DNA of 37,085 nt from Rhodoferax sp. (GCF_014859475.1 NZ_JACUUE010000007.1:1-37085), one strand, 5' to 3'; shown: positions 1-9,484, counted from the first letter of the stretch. Program-made: numbers and translations. The notes: a model not told the origin generated them from the letters alone.

Positions 1-39
1 TGATGGCTAGAATGGCCAATCGAAACCTGTGAGGCAAGC

Positions 40-321
40 ATGCAAACCACCGCTACCGAAGCCAAAAACCGTTTTGGCTATTTTTGTGCCAAAGCCAAGA
101 GCGAGCCGGTGTTCATCGAAAAAGATGGACGACTCGATAGCGTGATCGTTTCTTTTGACACCTTTCAGGCACTGCAAAAGGCGCAGCCACCGGTCAGCTT
201 TGAAGAGCGCAAACGCGCTTTTCAAGAAAAGTACAAAGACTGGATTGCTGAACAAAATGCCCACCATGAAGCGCATGGCCTGTGGTGTGCGGGTTTGGTG
301 GCCTGGCCAGGTGAAGCTTGA
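40..321 (+). CDS. Antitoxin: Phd/YefM-like N-terminus with CcdA-like C-terminal tail
   Basis: N-term TTATEAKNRFGYFCAKAKSEPVFIEKDGRLDSVIVSFDTFQAL resembles Phd/YefM; C-term YKDWIAEQNAHHEAHGLWCAGLVAW resembles CcdA toxin-binding tails; stop overlaps the start of the following CcdB-like gene. Confidence 0.8.
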   Translation: MQTTATEAKNRFGYFCAKAKSEPVFIEKDGRLDSVIVSFDTFQALQKAQPPVSFEERKRAFQEKYKDWIAEQNAHHEAHGLWCAGLVAWPGEA

Positions 322-638
322 TGGCGCAATACGACGTTTATGTCAATCCGCAGCGGCAATCACGTCAATTTGTACCGTTCGTGGTCGATGTGCAAAGTGG
401 CCTGATTGACCAATTGCCAACGCGCCTGGTGTTGCCTTTGTCGCGCGTCGGCGCGGTCATGACGCACTTGCCGCTCAATTTGTGCCCGGTGGTCCGCATT
501 GAAGGTGAAACACTGACGATTCAACCGCATTTGGCTGCACCCGTTGCTGCCAATCAGCTCAAAACTCTGGTTGCCAATTTGCAGTCACGCTCGGGTGATA
601 TTGCCGCCGCGCTGGACGCCGTCCTGTCTGGTATTTGA
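321..638 (+). CDS. ccdB: CcdB-family toxin
   Basis: MAQYDVYVNPQRQSRQFVPFVVDVQSGLIDQLPTRLVLPLSR... matches CcdB layout (FVDVQS..ID...R.V.PL) and ends in GI; ATG at 321 overlaps the upstream TGA. Confidence 0.88.
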   Translation: MAQYDVYVNPQRQSRQFVPFVVDVQSGLIDQLPTRLVLPLSRVGAVMTHLPLNLCPVVRIEGETLTIQPHLAAPVAANQLKTLVANLQSRSGDIAAALDAVLSGI

Positions 639-639
639 C

Positions 640-1119
640 ATGCCTCGCCCGTTCAAAATCCCCCAATCGGTGCTGGTTGTCATTCACACCCCGGCGCTCG
701 AGGTGCTGCTGATCAAACGCGCCGATGCGGACGATTTTTGGCAATCGGTCACCGGAGCCAAGGACACGCTGGCCGAGTCGTTTGCGCAAACGGCCTGGCG
801 CGAAGTGTTTGAAGAAACCGGCATTGACTGCCGCCCGGGCTCGGCATTGGCAGACCAACTGCACGACTGGCAACTGGAAAATGTGTACGAGATTTACCCG
901 CGTTGGCGCCATCGTTATGCGCCCGGTGTGATGCACAACACCGAACACCTGTTTGGCCTGCAGGTGCCATCGGATACCCCGGTGTGTTTGAGCCCCCGAG
1001 AGCACACTGACTACCAATGGCTGCCCTACAAACAAGCGGCCGAGGCCTGCTTTTCGCCGTCCAACGCCGAAGCGTGTTTGCTGTTGCCTCGTTTTTTTCA
1101 AGGGCGAAGTCTGCCATGA
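640..1119 (+). CDS. nudB: Dihydroneopterin triphosphate diphosphatase (NUDIX)
   Basis: MPRPFKIPQSVLVVIHTPALEVLLIKRADADDFWQSVTGAKD...E..AWREVFEETGID NUDIX box; ATG at 640 inside the longer ORF. Confidence 0.85.
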   Translation: MPRPFKIPQSVLVVIHTPALEVLLIKRADADDFWQSVTGAKDTLAESFAQTAWREVFEETGIDCRPGSALADQLHDWQLENVYEIYPRWRHRYAPGVMHNTEHLFGLQVPSDTPVCLSPREHTDYQWLPYKQAAEACFSPSNAEACLLLPRFFQGRSLP

Positions 1120-1850
1120 ACATCATCCGGGTGGCCACCTACAACATCCACAAAGGCGTGCAAGGCATCGGGCCGGCGCGGCGCCTGGAAATTCATAATC
1201 TGGGGCTCGCGGTCGAATCGCTCGACGCTGATGTGGTTTGCCTGCAAGAGGTTCGGGAATCCAACCGCCTCGAGGCCAAGCGCTTTGCGCTCTGGCCAGA
1301 ACTTGCGCAAGCCGATTTCTTGGCGCCCCAGGGTTACGAGGCGGTGTACCGAACCAACGCCATCACGCGCCACGGCGAGCATGGCAATGCGCTGCTGTCG
1401 CGCTGGCCTGTGTTGTCGCACCAGCATGAGGACATGTCGGACCACCGCCTGGAGCAGCGCGGATTTTTGCACGTCATGCTCAACGTCCATGAAAAAATGG
1501 TGCACGTGCTGGTGGTACACCTCGGGTTGATCAAGGCAAGCCGGGTGCGTCAGGTGGCGCAGTTAAAACGCTTTATCGAGCGTGAAATCCCCGAGTCTGC
1601 CCCGCTGCTGGTGGCTGGCGATTTCAACGACTGGGGCAAGACCGTGCAACTGGCGATGGCCCAAGAAGGCTTGCACGCCTGGAATGCACGCCAACCCACA
1701 TTTCCGTCGCGCCTGCCTTTGACGCAACTCGATTATGTGTTTGCCCGTAACCTGACACCGATGGGCCTGATGGTGCCCAAGGGGCGCATTTGGACGCGCA
1801 TGTCTGACCATTTGCCCTTGATCGCCGAATTTGCCTTGGCCGCCAGCTGA
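1116..1850 (+). CDS. Endonuclease/exonuclease/phosphatase family protein
   Basis: MNIIRVATYNIHKGVQG...CLQEVRE...HLGL...AGDFNDW...LDYVF...SDHLPL; ATGA overlap with nudB. Confidence 0.88.
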   Translation: MNIIRVATYNIHKGVQGIGPARRLEIHNLGLAVESLDADVVCLQEVRESNRLEAKRFALWPELAQADFLAPQGYEAVYRTNAITRHGEHGNALLSRWPVLSHQHEDMSDHRLEQRGFLHVMLNVHEKMVHVLVVHLGLIKASRVRQVAQLKRFIEREIPESAPLLVAGDFNDWGKTVQLAMAQEGLHAWNARQPTFPSRLPLTQLDYVFARNLTPMGLMVPKGRIWTRMSDHLPLIAEFALAAS

Positions 1851-1858
1851 TTCGCAGC

Positions 1859-3070
1859 ATGTTTGCGCCCGGTCATCAGGTCGATTTGTTGCAAGGCTCG
1901 CAGGAATTTTTTCCGGCGCTGGTGCAAGCGATCGATCGCAGTGTGTTGGAAGTTCGCCTGGAAACCTATATTTTCAATGTTGAGGCCTCCGGCGAGCATG
2001 TGGCGCAAGCGCTCGAGCGGGCGGCGCAACGCGGTGTCAAGGTGTTCGTGGTGATGGACGGCGCAGGCACCGACAGGTGGAGCCAGACCTGGGCCAGCCG
2101 GTTTACGGCGGCTGGCGTGGCCTGGCGAATTTTTTCGCCACTGGGCGGGTTTGGTCTGCTCATTCCCAGGCGCTGGCGGCGCCTGCACCGCAAATTGTGC
2201 GTGGTCGATGGGCGTGTGGCGTTTTGTGGTGGCATCAATGTGCTGGATGATTTTTATGACCCCAATCATGGCAGCTTGACTGCGCCCCGATTCGACTTTG
2301 CGGTGCGCGTGACCGGCCCCCTGGTGGAGTCGGCGCACGCCGCTCTGGTTCAGTTCTGGTGGCGCTTGCAAGCCACGCGCATTGTGCGCCGGGGCGATCT
2401 GGCAGCGGCCTGGCAGGCCTTGCATGAGGCGAACAAGTCCGACCCGGACGCATTCACCGGCGCTGAACTGATGCCGGCGGATGGCAACCCGGTGGGCGCC
2501 AGGGCCGCCCTGGTTTTGCGCGACAACTTGCGCCACCGCACCCGCATCGAGCGCGCCTACCGTCAGGCTATCGGCGAGGCGAAAAATGGCATCATCATTG
2601 CCAATGCCTATTTCTTGCCCGGCCGAAAAATAAGCCAAGGCCTGATTCATGCGGCGCAGCGCGGCGTGCAGGTGCGCTTGTTGCTGCAGGGGCGCTACGA
2701 ATACTTCATGCAGTACCATGCCGCGCGCATGGTCTATGGCAAGCTGCTCGCTGCCGGTGTCGAGATCATCGAGTACCAGCCGAGTTTTCTGCACGCCAAG
2801 GTGGCCGTGATCGATGGCCATTGGGCCACCGTGGGCTCATCCAATCTGGATCCGTTGAGTCTTTTGCTGGCCCGCGAAGCCAACGTGGTGGTGGATGACG
2901 CGGCCTTTGCGCAAAATTTGCAGGCGCGTCTGGAGCATGCCATGCAGGTTGACGGCACACGGGTAAATCCGGCCGACTATGCCAGTCGGCCTCTGGTGCA
3001 GCGCTTGCTCGACAGGGTGGCTTATGTGGTCATGCGGGTGTTGTTGTTCATTCATGGAAAACGGTATTAA
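1859..3070 (+). CDS. clsB: Cardiolipin synthase, ClsB-type (two HKD motifs)
   Basis: HRKLCVVDGRVAFCGGINVLDD and HAKVAVIDGHWATVGSSNLDPLSL phospholipase D motifs. Confidence 0.88.
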   Translation: MFAPGHQVDLLQGSQEFFPALVQAIDRSVLEVRLETYIFNVEASGEHVAQALERAAQRGVKVFVVMDGAGTDRWSQTWASRFTAAGVAWRIFSPLGGFGLLIPRRWRRLHRKLCVVDGRVAFCGGINVLDDFYDPNHGSLTAPRFDFAVRVTGPLVESAHAALVQFWWRLQATRIVRRGDLAAAWQALHEANKSDPDAFTGAELMPADGNPVGARAALVLRDNLRHRTRIERAYRQAIGEAKNGIIIANAYFLPGRKISQGLIHAAQRGVQVRLLLQGRYEYFMQYHAARMVYGKLLAAGVEIIEYQPSFLHAKVAVIDGHWATVGSSNLDPLSLLLAREANVVVDDAAFAQNLQARLEHAMQVDGTRVNPADYASRPLVQRLLDRVAYVVMRVLLFIHGKRY

Positions 3071-3174
3071 TTTGATAGCTTAAAAAGCATGCTCTGTAGG
3101 TATTTAAGGCGAATAACCTTACGTCAAAAAGACTGCTAACATCCTTTCATGTCCAATCACTGTGAACGACAACC

Positions 3175-3876
3175 ATGAATTCAGCCCCCCCAGAAGAAGG
3201 TACACCGGTCTCGGTGAAGATCCGCGAGCGCATTCAAGCCGCGCGCAAGCGTTTTCATGCCAATGACAACATTGCCGACTTCATTGAACCCGGCGAGCTC
3301 GAGCTGCTACTCGACGAAGTGGAAGACAAAATGAAAGGCGTTCTGGGCAGTTTGGTGATCGACGCCGAGCACGACCACAACACCGACAACACGGCGCGAC
3401 GCGTGGCCAAAATGTACCTCAAGGAAGTGTTTCAGGGCCGTTATGTCAAGGCGCCGGAGATCACCGAGTTTCCCAATGCCGAGCACCTCAACGAGCTGAT
3501 GATCGTGGGTCCGATCACGGTGCGCAGCGCCTGCAGCCACCATTTTTGTCCGATCATGGGCAAGATATGGATCGGCGTGCTGCCCAACGAACATACCAAC
3601 GTGATCGGCCTGTCCAAATACGCGCGGCTGGCAGAATGGGTCATGGGCCGGCCACAAATCCAGGAAGAAGCCGTGGTGCAACTGGCCGACCTGATCCAGC
3701 AGAAAACCCAACCCGACGGCCTGGCCATCGTCATGGAAGCCAGCCACTTTTGCATGGGCTGGCGCGGCGTCAAGGACGTTGACAGCAAGATGATCAATTC
3801 GGTCATGCGCGGCAGCTTTCTCAAAGATGCCAACTTGCGCCGTGAATTTTTGTCTTTGATTCCCCAGAAAGGTTAA
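3175..3876 (+). CDS. folE: GTP cyclohydrolase I
   Basis: SACSHHFCPIMGKIWIGVLPN...GLSKYARLAEWVMGRPQIQE and ASHFCMGWRGVKD. Confidence 0.92.
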   Translation: MNSAPPEEGTPVSVKIRERIQAARKRFHANDNIADFIEPGELELLLDEVEDKMKGVLGSLVIDAEHDHNTDNTARRVAKMYLKEVFQGRYVKAPEITEFPNAEHLNELMIVGPITVRSACSHHFCPIMGKIWIGVLPNEHTNVIGLSKYARLAEWVMGRPQIQEEAVVQLADLIQQKTQPDGLAIVMEASHFCMGWRGVKDVDSKMINSVMRGSFLKDANLRREFLSLIPQKG

Positions 3877-3878
3877 CC

Positions 3879-4301
3879 ATGTTGGTACGTTTGTTGTACG
3901 CCAGCCGGGCCATTGATACGAACCCCGAGGCCATTGAATCCATTTTGCAGCAGTCGCGCTCGCACAACCCCAGTACCGGTGTCACCGGTGTTCTGTGTTA
4001 CGGTGGTGGTATCTTTTTGCAAGCCATTGAGGGTGGCCGCATGGCTGTCAGCGAGCTGTATGGTCACATCCAGCGCGACCCGCGCCACAAGGACGTGGTG
4101 CTACTGCATTACGAAGAAATTTCCGAGCGCCGCTTTTCCGGTTGGACCATGGGCGAGGTCAACATGACCCGCATCAACGCGTCCATTTTGCTCAAATACG
4201 CAGAAAAGCCCGAGCTCGATCCCTATTCGGTTTCGGGTCTGGTTTCGCTGGCCTTGCTCGAAGAGCTGATGGCCACCGCTTCGGTCATCGGCCGCGCCTG
4301 A
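3879..4301 (+). CDS. BLUF-domain blue-light sensor protein
   Basis: MLVRLLYASRA...SHNPSTGVTGVLCYGGGIFLQAIEG...RFSGWTMGEV; conserved Tyr, Asn, Gln and Trp/Met positions present; starts 3 nt after the folE stop. Confidence 0.88.
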   Translation: MLVRLLYASRAIDTNPEAIESILQQSRSHNPSTGVTGVLCYGGGIFLQAIEGGRMAVSELYGHIQRDPRHKDVVLLHYEEISERRFSGWTMGEVNMTRINASILLKYAEKPELDPYSVSGLVSLALLEELMATASVIGRA

Positions 4302-4304
4302 TCG

Positions 4305-5132
4305 GTGCCCACCAGTGTGCTGGTGGGCTGTGATTTTTCCAGCGCTCCCACGTCCAGAAAACCCATTGTTGTAGCTTCAGGCACCCTGCATCATGGGCAG
4401 GTGCAGCTCACCAGACTGGAACATTTTGCGACGCTGGCGGCATTCTCCGACTGGCTCAAGAAACCGCTAGCCTGGGTTGGCGCTTTTGATTTTCCTTTTG
4501 GTTTACCGCGGGAACTGGTGCAAACGCTGGGCTGGCCGACCGACTGGGCGGCCTGCATGACCCATTACACAAGCTTGAGCCGCGACCATATCCGCCTGGC
4601 CTTCGCGGCCTTTTGCAATGCACGCCCGGTCGGCGGCAAGTTCGCCCATCGTGCCACCGATGGGCCCGCGGGATCAAGCCCGAGCATGAAATGGGTCAAT
4701 CCGCCGGTGGCATTCATGCTGCACGCCGGGGTGCCGCTGCTGCTTCAGGCCGGCGTCACGCTGCCTGGCTTGCATGCTGGAAACCATCAGAAGATTGCGC
4801 TTGAAGCCTATCCCGGCATGCTGGCGCGCGAGGTGCTGGGCCAGCGCAGCTACAAAGCCGATGACAAGGCACGCCAGACCCCCGAGCGTCTGATTGCCCG
4901 CAAAGACCTGATCACGGCGCTGGAGCAAGGCAACACCCGGCTGGGTTTGCGCCTCAAGCTGTCCCATGCGCAACGCGACGCCCTGGTCGATGATGCGCGC
5001 GGCGATGCGCTCGACGCGGCGCTGTGCCTGATACAGGCAGCGTGGGCGCAAACACAGCATGACGCCGGCGCTGCGTTGTACGGCTTGCCGATTGACCTGG
5101 ATCCGCTGGAAGGCTGGATCGTCAGCGCCTAA
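4305..5132 (+). CDS. DUF429-type (RNase H-like fold) protein
   Basis: VGCDFSSAPTSRKPIVVASG...VGAFDFPFGLPRELV...EAYPGMLAREVLGQRSYKAD; GTG start. Confidence 0.65.
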   Translation: MPTSVLVGCDFSSAPTSRKPIVVASGTLHHGQVQLTRLEHFATLAAFSDWLKKPLAWVGAFDFPFGLPRELVQTLGWPTDWAACMTHYTSLSRDHIRLAFAAFCNARPVGGKFAHRATDGPAGSSPSMKWVNPPVAFMLHAGVPLLLQAGVTLPGLHAGNHQKIALEAYPGMLAREVLGQRSYKADDKARQTPERLIARKDLITALEQGNTRLGLRLKLSHAQRDALVDDARGDALDAALCLIQAAWAQTQHDAGAALYGLPIDLDPLEGWIVSA

Positions 5133-5139
5133 CTTGCTT

Positions 5140-5625
5140 ATGTGGCGCAAACTCATCGTTTTCTGCTTGTTGTTGCCCGCCAGTGTGCAGGCCACGGTCT
5201 GGACGGGTGTGGTGAGTCGTGTGTCGGATGGCGACACCCTGTGGCTAAGGCCAGCAGATGGCTCGGCGCCCAGAAAGGTACGACTGTTGGGGCTGGATGC
5301 CCCCGAGCTGTGTCAGGCGGGCGGCGCGGCTGCACGCGACGCGCTGCACAAGCTGGTGGCTGGCAAAGCCGTGCAAGTGACGGTGAATTTTCAGGACAGC
5401 TATGGCCGCGACCTGGGTCGGCTGCGTGTCGATGAGCGCGATGTGGGGGCGGCGCTGGTCAGTGCAGGTCACGCCTGGTCGAGTCGCTGGCACAACAGCC
5501 GAGGACCTTACGCGGTGCAGGAGGCTGCTGCAAGGGCGGCGAGCTTGGGTTTGTTTGCCGCCCCCGCGCCCGAGTTGCCGCGCGACTTTCGCAAGCGCCA
5601 CGGCCCGTGCCAGCCGCCGCGTTGA
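5140..5625 (+). CDS. Secreted thermonuclease (SNase-like) family protein
   Basis: Signal peptide MWRKLIVFCLLLPASVQA then VSDGDTLWLRPADG...KVRLLGLDAPELCQ...YGRDLGRLRV. Confidence 0.85.
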   Translation: MWRKLIVFCLLLPASVQATVWTGVVSRVSDGDTLWLRPADGSAPRKVRLLGLDAPELCQAGGAAARDALHKLVAGKAVQVTVNFQDSYGRDLGRLRVDERDVGAALVSAGHAWSSRWHNSRGPYAVQEAAARAASLGLFAAPAPELPRDFRKRHGPCQPPR

Positions 5626-5629
5626 TCGT

Positions 5630-6397
5630 CTATGCGGGTTGCGCTGCGTGCGCTGTTGCACACACCGGGCAGGCCGCATGGCGGCTGATGCGCAGCTCGG
5701 TAAATTCCATGGCACGGCCGTCGAGCATCAGCAGGCGGCCGCTCAAAGCTTGCCCGGCACCCGTGATCAGCTTGAGCGCCTCGGCCGCTTGCAGGCTGCC
5801 GATGATGCCCACCAGCGGCGCAAACACGCCCATGGTGGCACAGCGGGTTTCTTCAAAAGTGGCCTCGGGTGGAAAGACGCAGGCGTAACAGGGCGACAGG
5901 GCGTCGCGCGCGTCATACACGCTGACCTGGCCGTCAAAGCGGATGGCGGCGCCCGAGACCAACGGTTTCTTGTGCGTCACACACGCCGCGTTGATGGCGT
6001 GCCGGGTGGCAAAGTTGTCGCAACAGTCCAGCACCACGTCTGCCTGCGCCACCAGTTGGTCGAGCAGCGCAGCATCGGCACGTTGCTGAATCGCCGCCAC
6101 CTTGACCCCCGGATTGAGCTGGGCAATGGCCGCCTGAATGGACTGCACCTTGGCGCTGCCAACACGGTCCATCGTGTGCGCCACCTGGCGCTGCAGGTTG
6201 GTCATGTCCACCGTGTCGTCATCCACCACGGTGATGTGGCCGACCCCGGCCGAGCCCAGGTACAGCGCTACCGGCGAGCCCAGGCCACCGGCGCCGACGA
6301 TGAGCACCTGCGCCGCCAAAATGCGCTCCTGGCCCTCCACCCCGATTTCGTTGAGCAGAATGTGGCGCGAATAGCGCAGCAGGTCGTCATCGGTCAT
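5630..6397 (-). CDS. moeB: HesA/MoeB/ThiF family adenylyltransferase
   Basis: RYSRHILLNEIGVEGQERILAAQVLIVGAGGLGSPVALYLGSAGVG...DDDTVDMTNLQRQ; CxxC near the C-terminus. Confidence 0.85.
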   Translation of the reverse strand: MTDDDLLRYSRHILLNEIGVEGQERILAAQVLIVGAGGLGSPVALYLGSAGVGHITVVDDDTVDMTNLQRQVAHTMDRVGSAKVQSIQAAIAQLNPGVKVAAIQQRADAALLDQLVAQADVVLDCCDNFATRHAINAACVTHKKPLVSGAAIRFDGQVSVYDARDALSPCYACVFPPEATFEETRCATMGVFAPLVGIIGSLQAAEALKLITGAGQALSGRLLMLDGRAMEFTELRISRHAACPVCATAHAAQPA

Positions 6398-6405
6398 GCC
6401 TTGCC

Positions 6406-7878
6406 TTAGTTCTCTTTTTTCTCTTCGGTGCGCTCGACCAGTGTCTTGCTGGCAATCACAGGCAGACCTTTGAGTTGGTTCAAGGCTTGTGTCAGGGGAA
6501 AGTCCTTGTCTGAACCCAGTTCAGGCAAGCGGCGTTCGGACGCTGGTTTTTTCATTTCTTCTTCGAGCTTGATGCGGGCTTCTTCGCGCGCTTTCTCGCG
6601 CGCCGCGTCCTTGACCTCGTCGCCCTGACCGCTGCTCAGGTGTTTTTCCAGGTCGGCCTCGCGCGTGCGCAGCGCGGCAAAAAGGTTGCCGTCGGCCGAC
6701 TCATCGACCATCACGTCGGGCACGATGCCCTTGGCCTGGATCGACTTGCCGCTGGGCGTGTAGTAACGGCTGGTGGTGAGCTTGAGTGCGGCGGTGGGGC
6801 AGTTGTCCATGCGGAAGGCCGGGTCCAGGCAGACGGCGGTTTGCACCGAGCCCTTGCCAAACGTCTGGTTGCCGAGCAGCGTGGCACGCTGGTGGTCTTG
6901 CAGGGCACCGGCCACGATCTCGCTGGCCGATGCCGAGCCTTCGTTGACCAGCACCACCAGCGGCACAGTCTTGAGTGCACCGCGGGTGACTTCTTCCAGA
7001 CGTTTCAATGGATCGGCACCGCCGCGGCGCTGGTAATAGCGCGGCGATGCCTTATAGGTGAACTTGCTGTCGGCGAGCTGGCCGTTGGCTGACACCACGG
7101 TCACGTTCTCGGGCAGAAAAGCGGCCGAAATAGCGACCGCCGCATCCAGGTAGCCACCCGGATCGTTGCGCAAGTCGAGCACCAGGCCCTTGAGCTTTGG
7201 TTCCTGCTTGTAAATGTCTTCGACCTTGCGCGCAAAGTCGGCCACCGTGCGCTCCTGGAACTGGCTGATGCGCACCCAGGCGTAGCCGGGCTCGATCACT
7301 TTTGCCTTGACGCTTTGGGTCTTGATTTCGGCACGCGTGATGGTGACTGAAAAAGTGCGGCTTTCGTCCTTGCGGAAGATGCTCAAGATCACCTTGGTGT
7401 CGGGCTCGCCGCGCATGCGCTTGACGCCTTCGTTGAGCGTCATGCCTTTCACGGGCGTGTCGTCAATCTTGACGATCAGGTCATTGGGCTTGAGCCCGGC
7501 GCGGTCGGCTGGTGAGTCTTCAATGGGCGAGACCACCTTGATGAGCCCGTCTTCCTGGGAAATCTCGATGCCCACGCCGACAAACTTGCCGGTGGTGCCT
7601 TCGTTGAAATCCTGCAGCGCTTTTTTGTCGAGATAGACCGAGTGCGGGTCCAGCCCGGCCACCATGCCGGCAATGGCATCGGTGATGAGTTTCTTTTCAT
7701 CGACCGGCTCGACGTAATTGGTTTTGACCATGCCGAATACCGCCGCAAGCTGCTGCAGCTCTTCGAGCGGCAAGGGCGCCAGCGCGCCGCGCGCCACCGT
7801 TTGCAAGGACACGGTGGTCAATGCGCCGGCAAATACGCCGACCGAGATCCAGCCGGCGACTTTCAATTTATATCCCAT
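6406..7878 (-). CDS. ctpA: S41 family C-terminal processing peptidase
   Basis: PDZ plus GSASASEIVAGALQDHQRATLLGNQTFGKGSVQ; start MGYKLKVAG at 7878. Confidence 0.9.
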   Translation of the reverse strand: MGYKLKVAGWISVGVFAGALTTVSLQTVARGALAPLPLEELQQLAAVFGMVKTNYVEPVDEKKLITDAIAGMVAGLDPHSVYLDKKALQDFNEGTTGKFVGVGIEISQEDGLIKVVSPIEDSPADRAGLKPNDLIVKIDDTPVKGMTLNEGVKRMRGEPDTKVILSIFRKDESRTFSVTITRAEIKTQSVKAKVIEPGYAWVRISQFQERTVADFARKVEDIYKQEPKLKGLVLDLRNDPGGYLDAAVAISAAFLPENVTVVSANGQLADSKFTYKASPRYYQRRGGADPLKRLEEVTRGALKTVPLVVLVNEGSASASEIVAGALQDHQRATLLGNQTFGKGSVQTAVCLDPAFRMDNCPTAALKLTTSRYYTPSGKSIQAKGIVPDVMVDESADGNLFAALRTREADLEKHLSSGQGDEVKDAAREKAREEARIKLEEEMKKPASERRLPELGSDKDFPLTQALNQLKGLPVIASKTLVERTEEKKEN

Positions 7879-7959
7879 TGTGATTCCAGAGCGTGTGAGC
7901 TTTTTGAAAGCGTCGATTAGAGCGAAGCACCGCGTCGGGGTTCCCCAGCGGCGCAAAAG

Positions 7960-8703
7960 TTACTGTTTTCCTTGGGCCGCTACGGCAGCGGCAGCCTTGG
8001 CCGCGGCTTCGGCGTCACCCAGATAGTAATGGCGAATCGGTTTTAGCTGGTCGTCGAGTTCATAAACCAGCGGTATGCCATTGGGGATATTCAGGCCCAC
8101 GATGTCGCTGTCAGAGATATTGTCGAGGTACTTGACCAGCGCCCGGATCGAATTGCCGTGGGCGGCAACCACCACGCGCTTGCCCGTCCGGATCGCTGGC
8201 GCCAGCGCTTCGTTCCAGAACGGCATGACGCGGGCCACCGTGTCTTTCAGGCATTCTGTCAGCGGCACCTGCTCGGGCGCGAGCTTGGCGTAACGCAGGT
8301 CGCCGCGTTCGCAGCGCGGGTCGGCAGGTTCCAGTGGCGGCGGTGGCGTGTCGTAGCTGCGCCGCCAGATCAGCACTTGCGCATCGCCGTACTCTTTGGC
8401 CACCTCGGCTTTGTTGAGGCCTTGCAGCGCGCCGTAGTGGCGCTCATTGAGACGCCAGCTGTTCACCACTGGCAGCCAGGTGCGGTCCATTTCGTCAAGC
8501 ACGTGCCACAGGGTGCGGGTGGCACGCTTGAGCACGCTGGTGTAGGCGATGTCGAAGTCGTAGCCTTCGGCCTTGAGCAGGCGCCCGGCAAAGATGGCTT
8601 GTTCCAGCCCGGTGGGGGTCAGGTCCACGTCGGTCCAGCCGGTAAAACGGTTTTCCAGGTTCCAGGTGGATTCGCCGTGGCGAATCAAAACGAGTTTGTG
8701 CAT
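7960..8703 (-). CDS. gpmA: 2,3-bisphosphoglycerate-dependent phosphoglycerate mutase
   Basis: [36 protein letters not shown]...[14 protein letters not shown]. Confidence 0.93.
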   Translation of the reverse strand: MHKLVLIRHGESTWNLENRFTGWTDVDLTPTGLEQAIFAGRLLKAEGYDFDIAYTSVLKRATRTLWHVLDEMDRTWLPVVNSWRLNERHYGALQGLNKAEVAKEYGDAQVLIWRRSYDTPPPPLEPADPRCERGDLRYAKLAPEQVPLTECLKDTVARVMPFWNEALAPAIRTGKRVVVAAHGNSIRALVKYLDNISDSDIVGLNIPNGIPLVYELDDQLKPIRHYYLGDAEAAAKAAAAVAAQGKQ

Positions 8704-8800
8704 GTTGATATAAAGGAATAAGTGCGGGCGTCGGTGCAATGCCGCTGCTGCATTCTAAAATGCCGGGCTTGATACAAGTCCCTCACCTAGGAAATTACCC

Positions 8801-9208
8801 GTGAAATTTATTCTTGATAACTGGATGTTGATTGCCGTTGCCCTGTCAGCGGGCATCATGCTGATGATGCCCATGATCAAAGGCGCCGGCCAGGGTGCCT
8901 TGACGCCCGATGGCGCGGTACAACTGATCAACCGCGAAAAAGCGGTGGTGATCGACATTTGCGAGCCCAATGAATTTGCTGCCGGCCATGTGATCGGCGC
9001 CAAAAACATTCCCATGGGCCAACTGGAGGGCAAGCTGGTCGCCACGGTCAAGAACAAGGCATTGCCGGTGATTCTGGTGTGTCATTCGGGCGCGCGCAGC
9101 AGCCGCGCGCTGGGCATCGCCAAAAAACTGGGTTTTGAAAATGTGCAATCGCTGGCGGGTGGTCTGGGCGCCTGGCGTGCGGCCAATTTGCCGGTTGAAA
9201 AAGCCTGA
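8801..9208 (+). CDS. Membrane-anchored rhodanese-like protein
   Basis: N-terminal TM then VVIDICEPNEFAAGHVIGAKNIPMGQL...VILVCHSGARSSRA. Confidence 0.88.
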   Translation: MKFILDNWMLIAVALSAGIMLMMPMIKGAGQGALTPDGAVQLINREKAVVIDICEPNEFAAGHVIGAKNIPMGQLEGKLVATVKNKALPVILVCHSGARSSRALGIAKKLGFENVQSLAGGLGAWRAANLPVEKA

Positions 9209-9223
9209 ACAAAGGAAAATTTT

Positions 9224-9484
9224 ATGCAATCCGTGAAGATGTACACCACCGCCTTTTGCCCCTACTGCATTCGCGCCAAGCAACTCCTCAAGGCCCGTGG
9301 CGTCGAGGGCATTGAAGAAATCCGCATCGACCAGCACCCGGCTGAGCGCGACCAGATGATGGCCGCCACCGGTCGGCGCACCGTGCCGCAAATTTTCATC
9401 GGCAGCACCCACGTCGGCGGCTGCGATGATCTGGTGGCTTTGGATGCCCGTGGCGAGTTGCTGCCGCTGCTGCAGGCCGCCTGA
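9224..9484 (+). CDS. grxC: Glutaredoxin 3
   Basis: VKMYTTAFCPYCIRAKQLLKARG...RRTVPQIFIGSTHVGGCDDL. Confidence 0.92.
   Translation: MQSVKMYTTAFCPYCIRAKQLLKARGVEGIEEIRIDQHPAERDQMMAATGRRTVPQIFIGSTHVGGCDDLVALDARGELLPLLQAA

Noticed and set aside
1733-2821. 362-aa minus-strand ORF
   Set aside because: Antisense to the clsB gene with clear HKD motifs; no family resemblance.
3071-3174. AT-rich intergenic segment tttgatagcttaaaaagcatgctctgtaggtatttaaggc
   Set aside because: Resembles a common Comamonadaceae intergenic repeat, but the similarity is recalled and partial; not enough to call as a feature.
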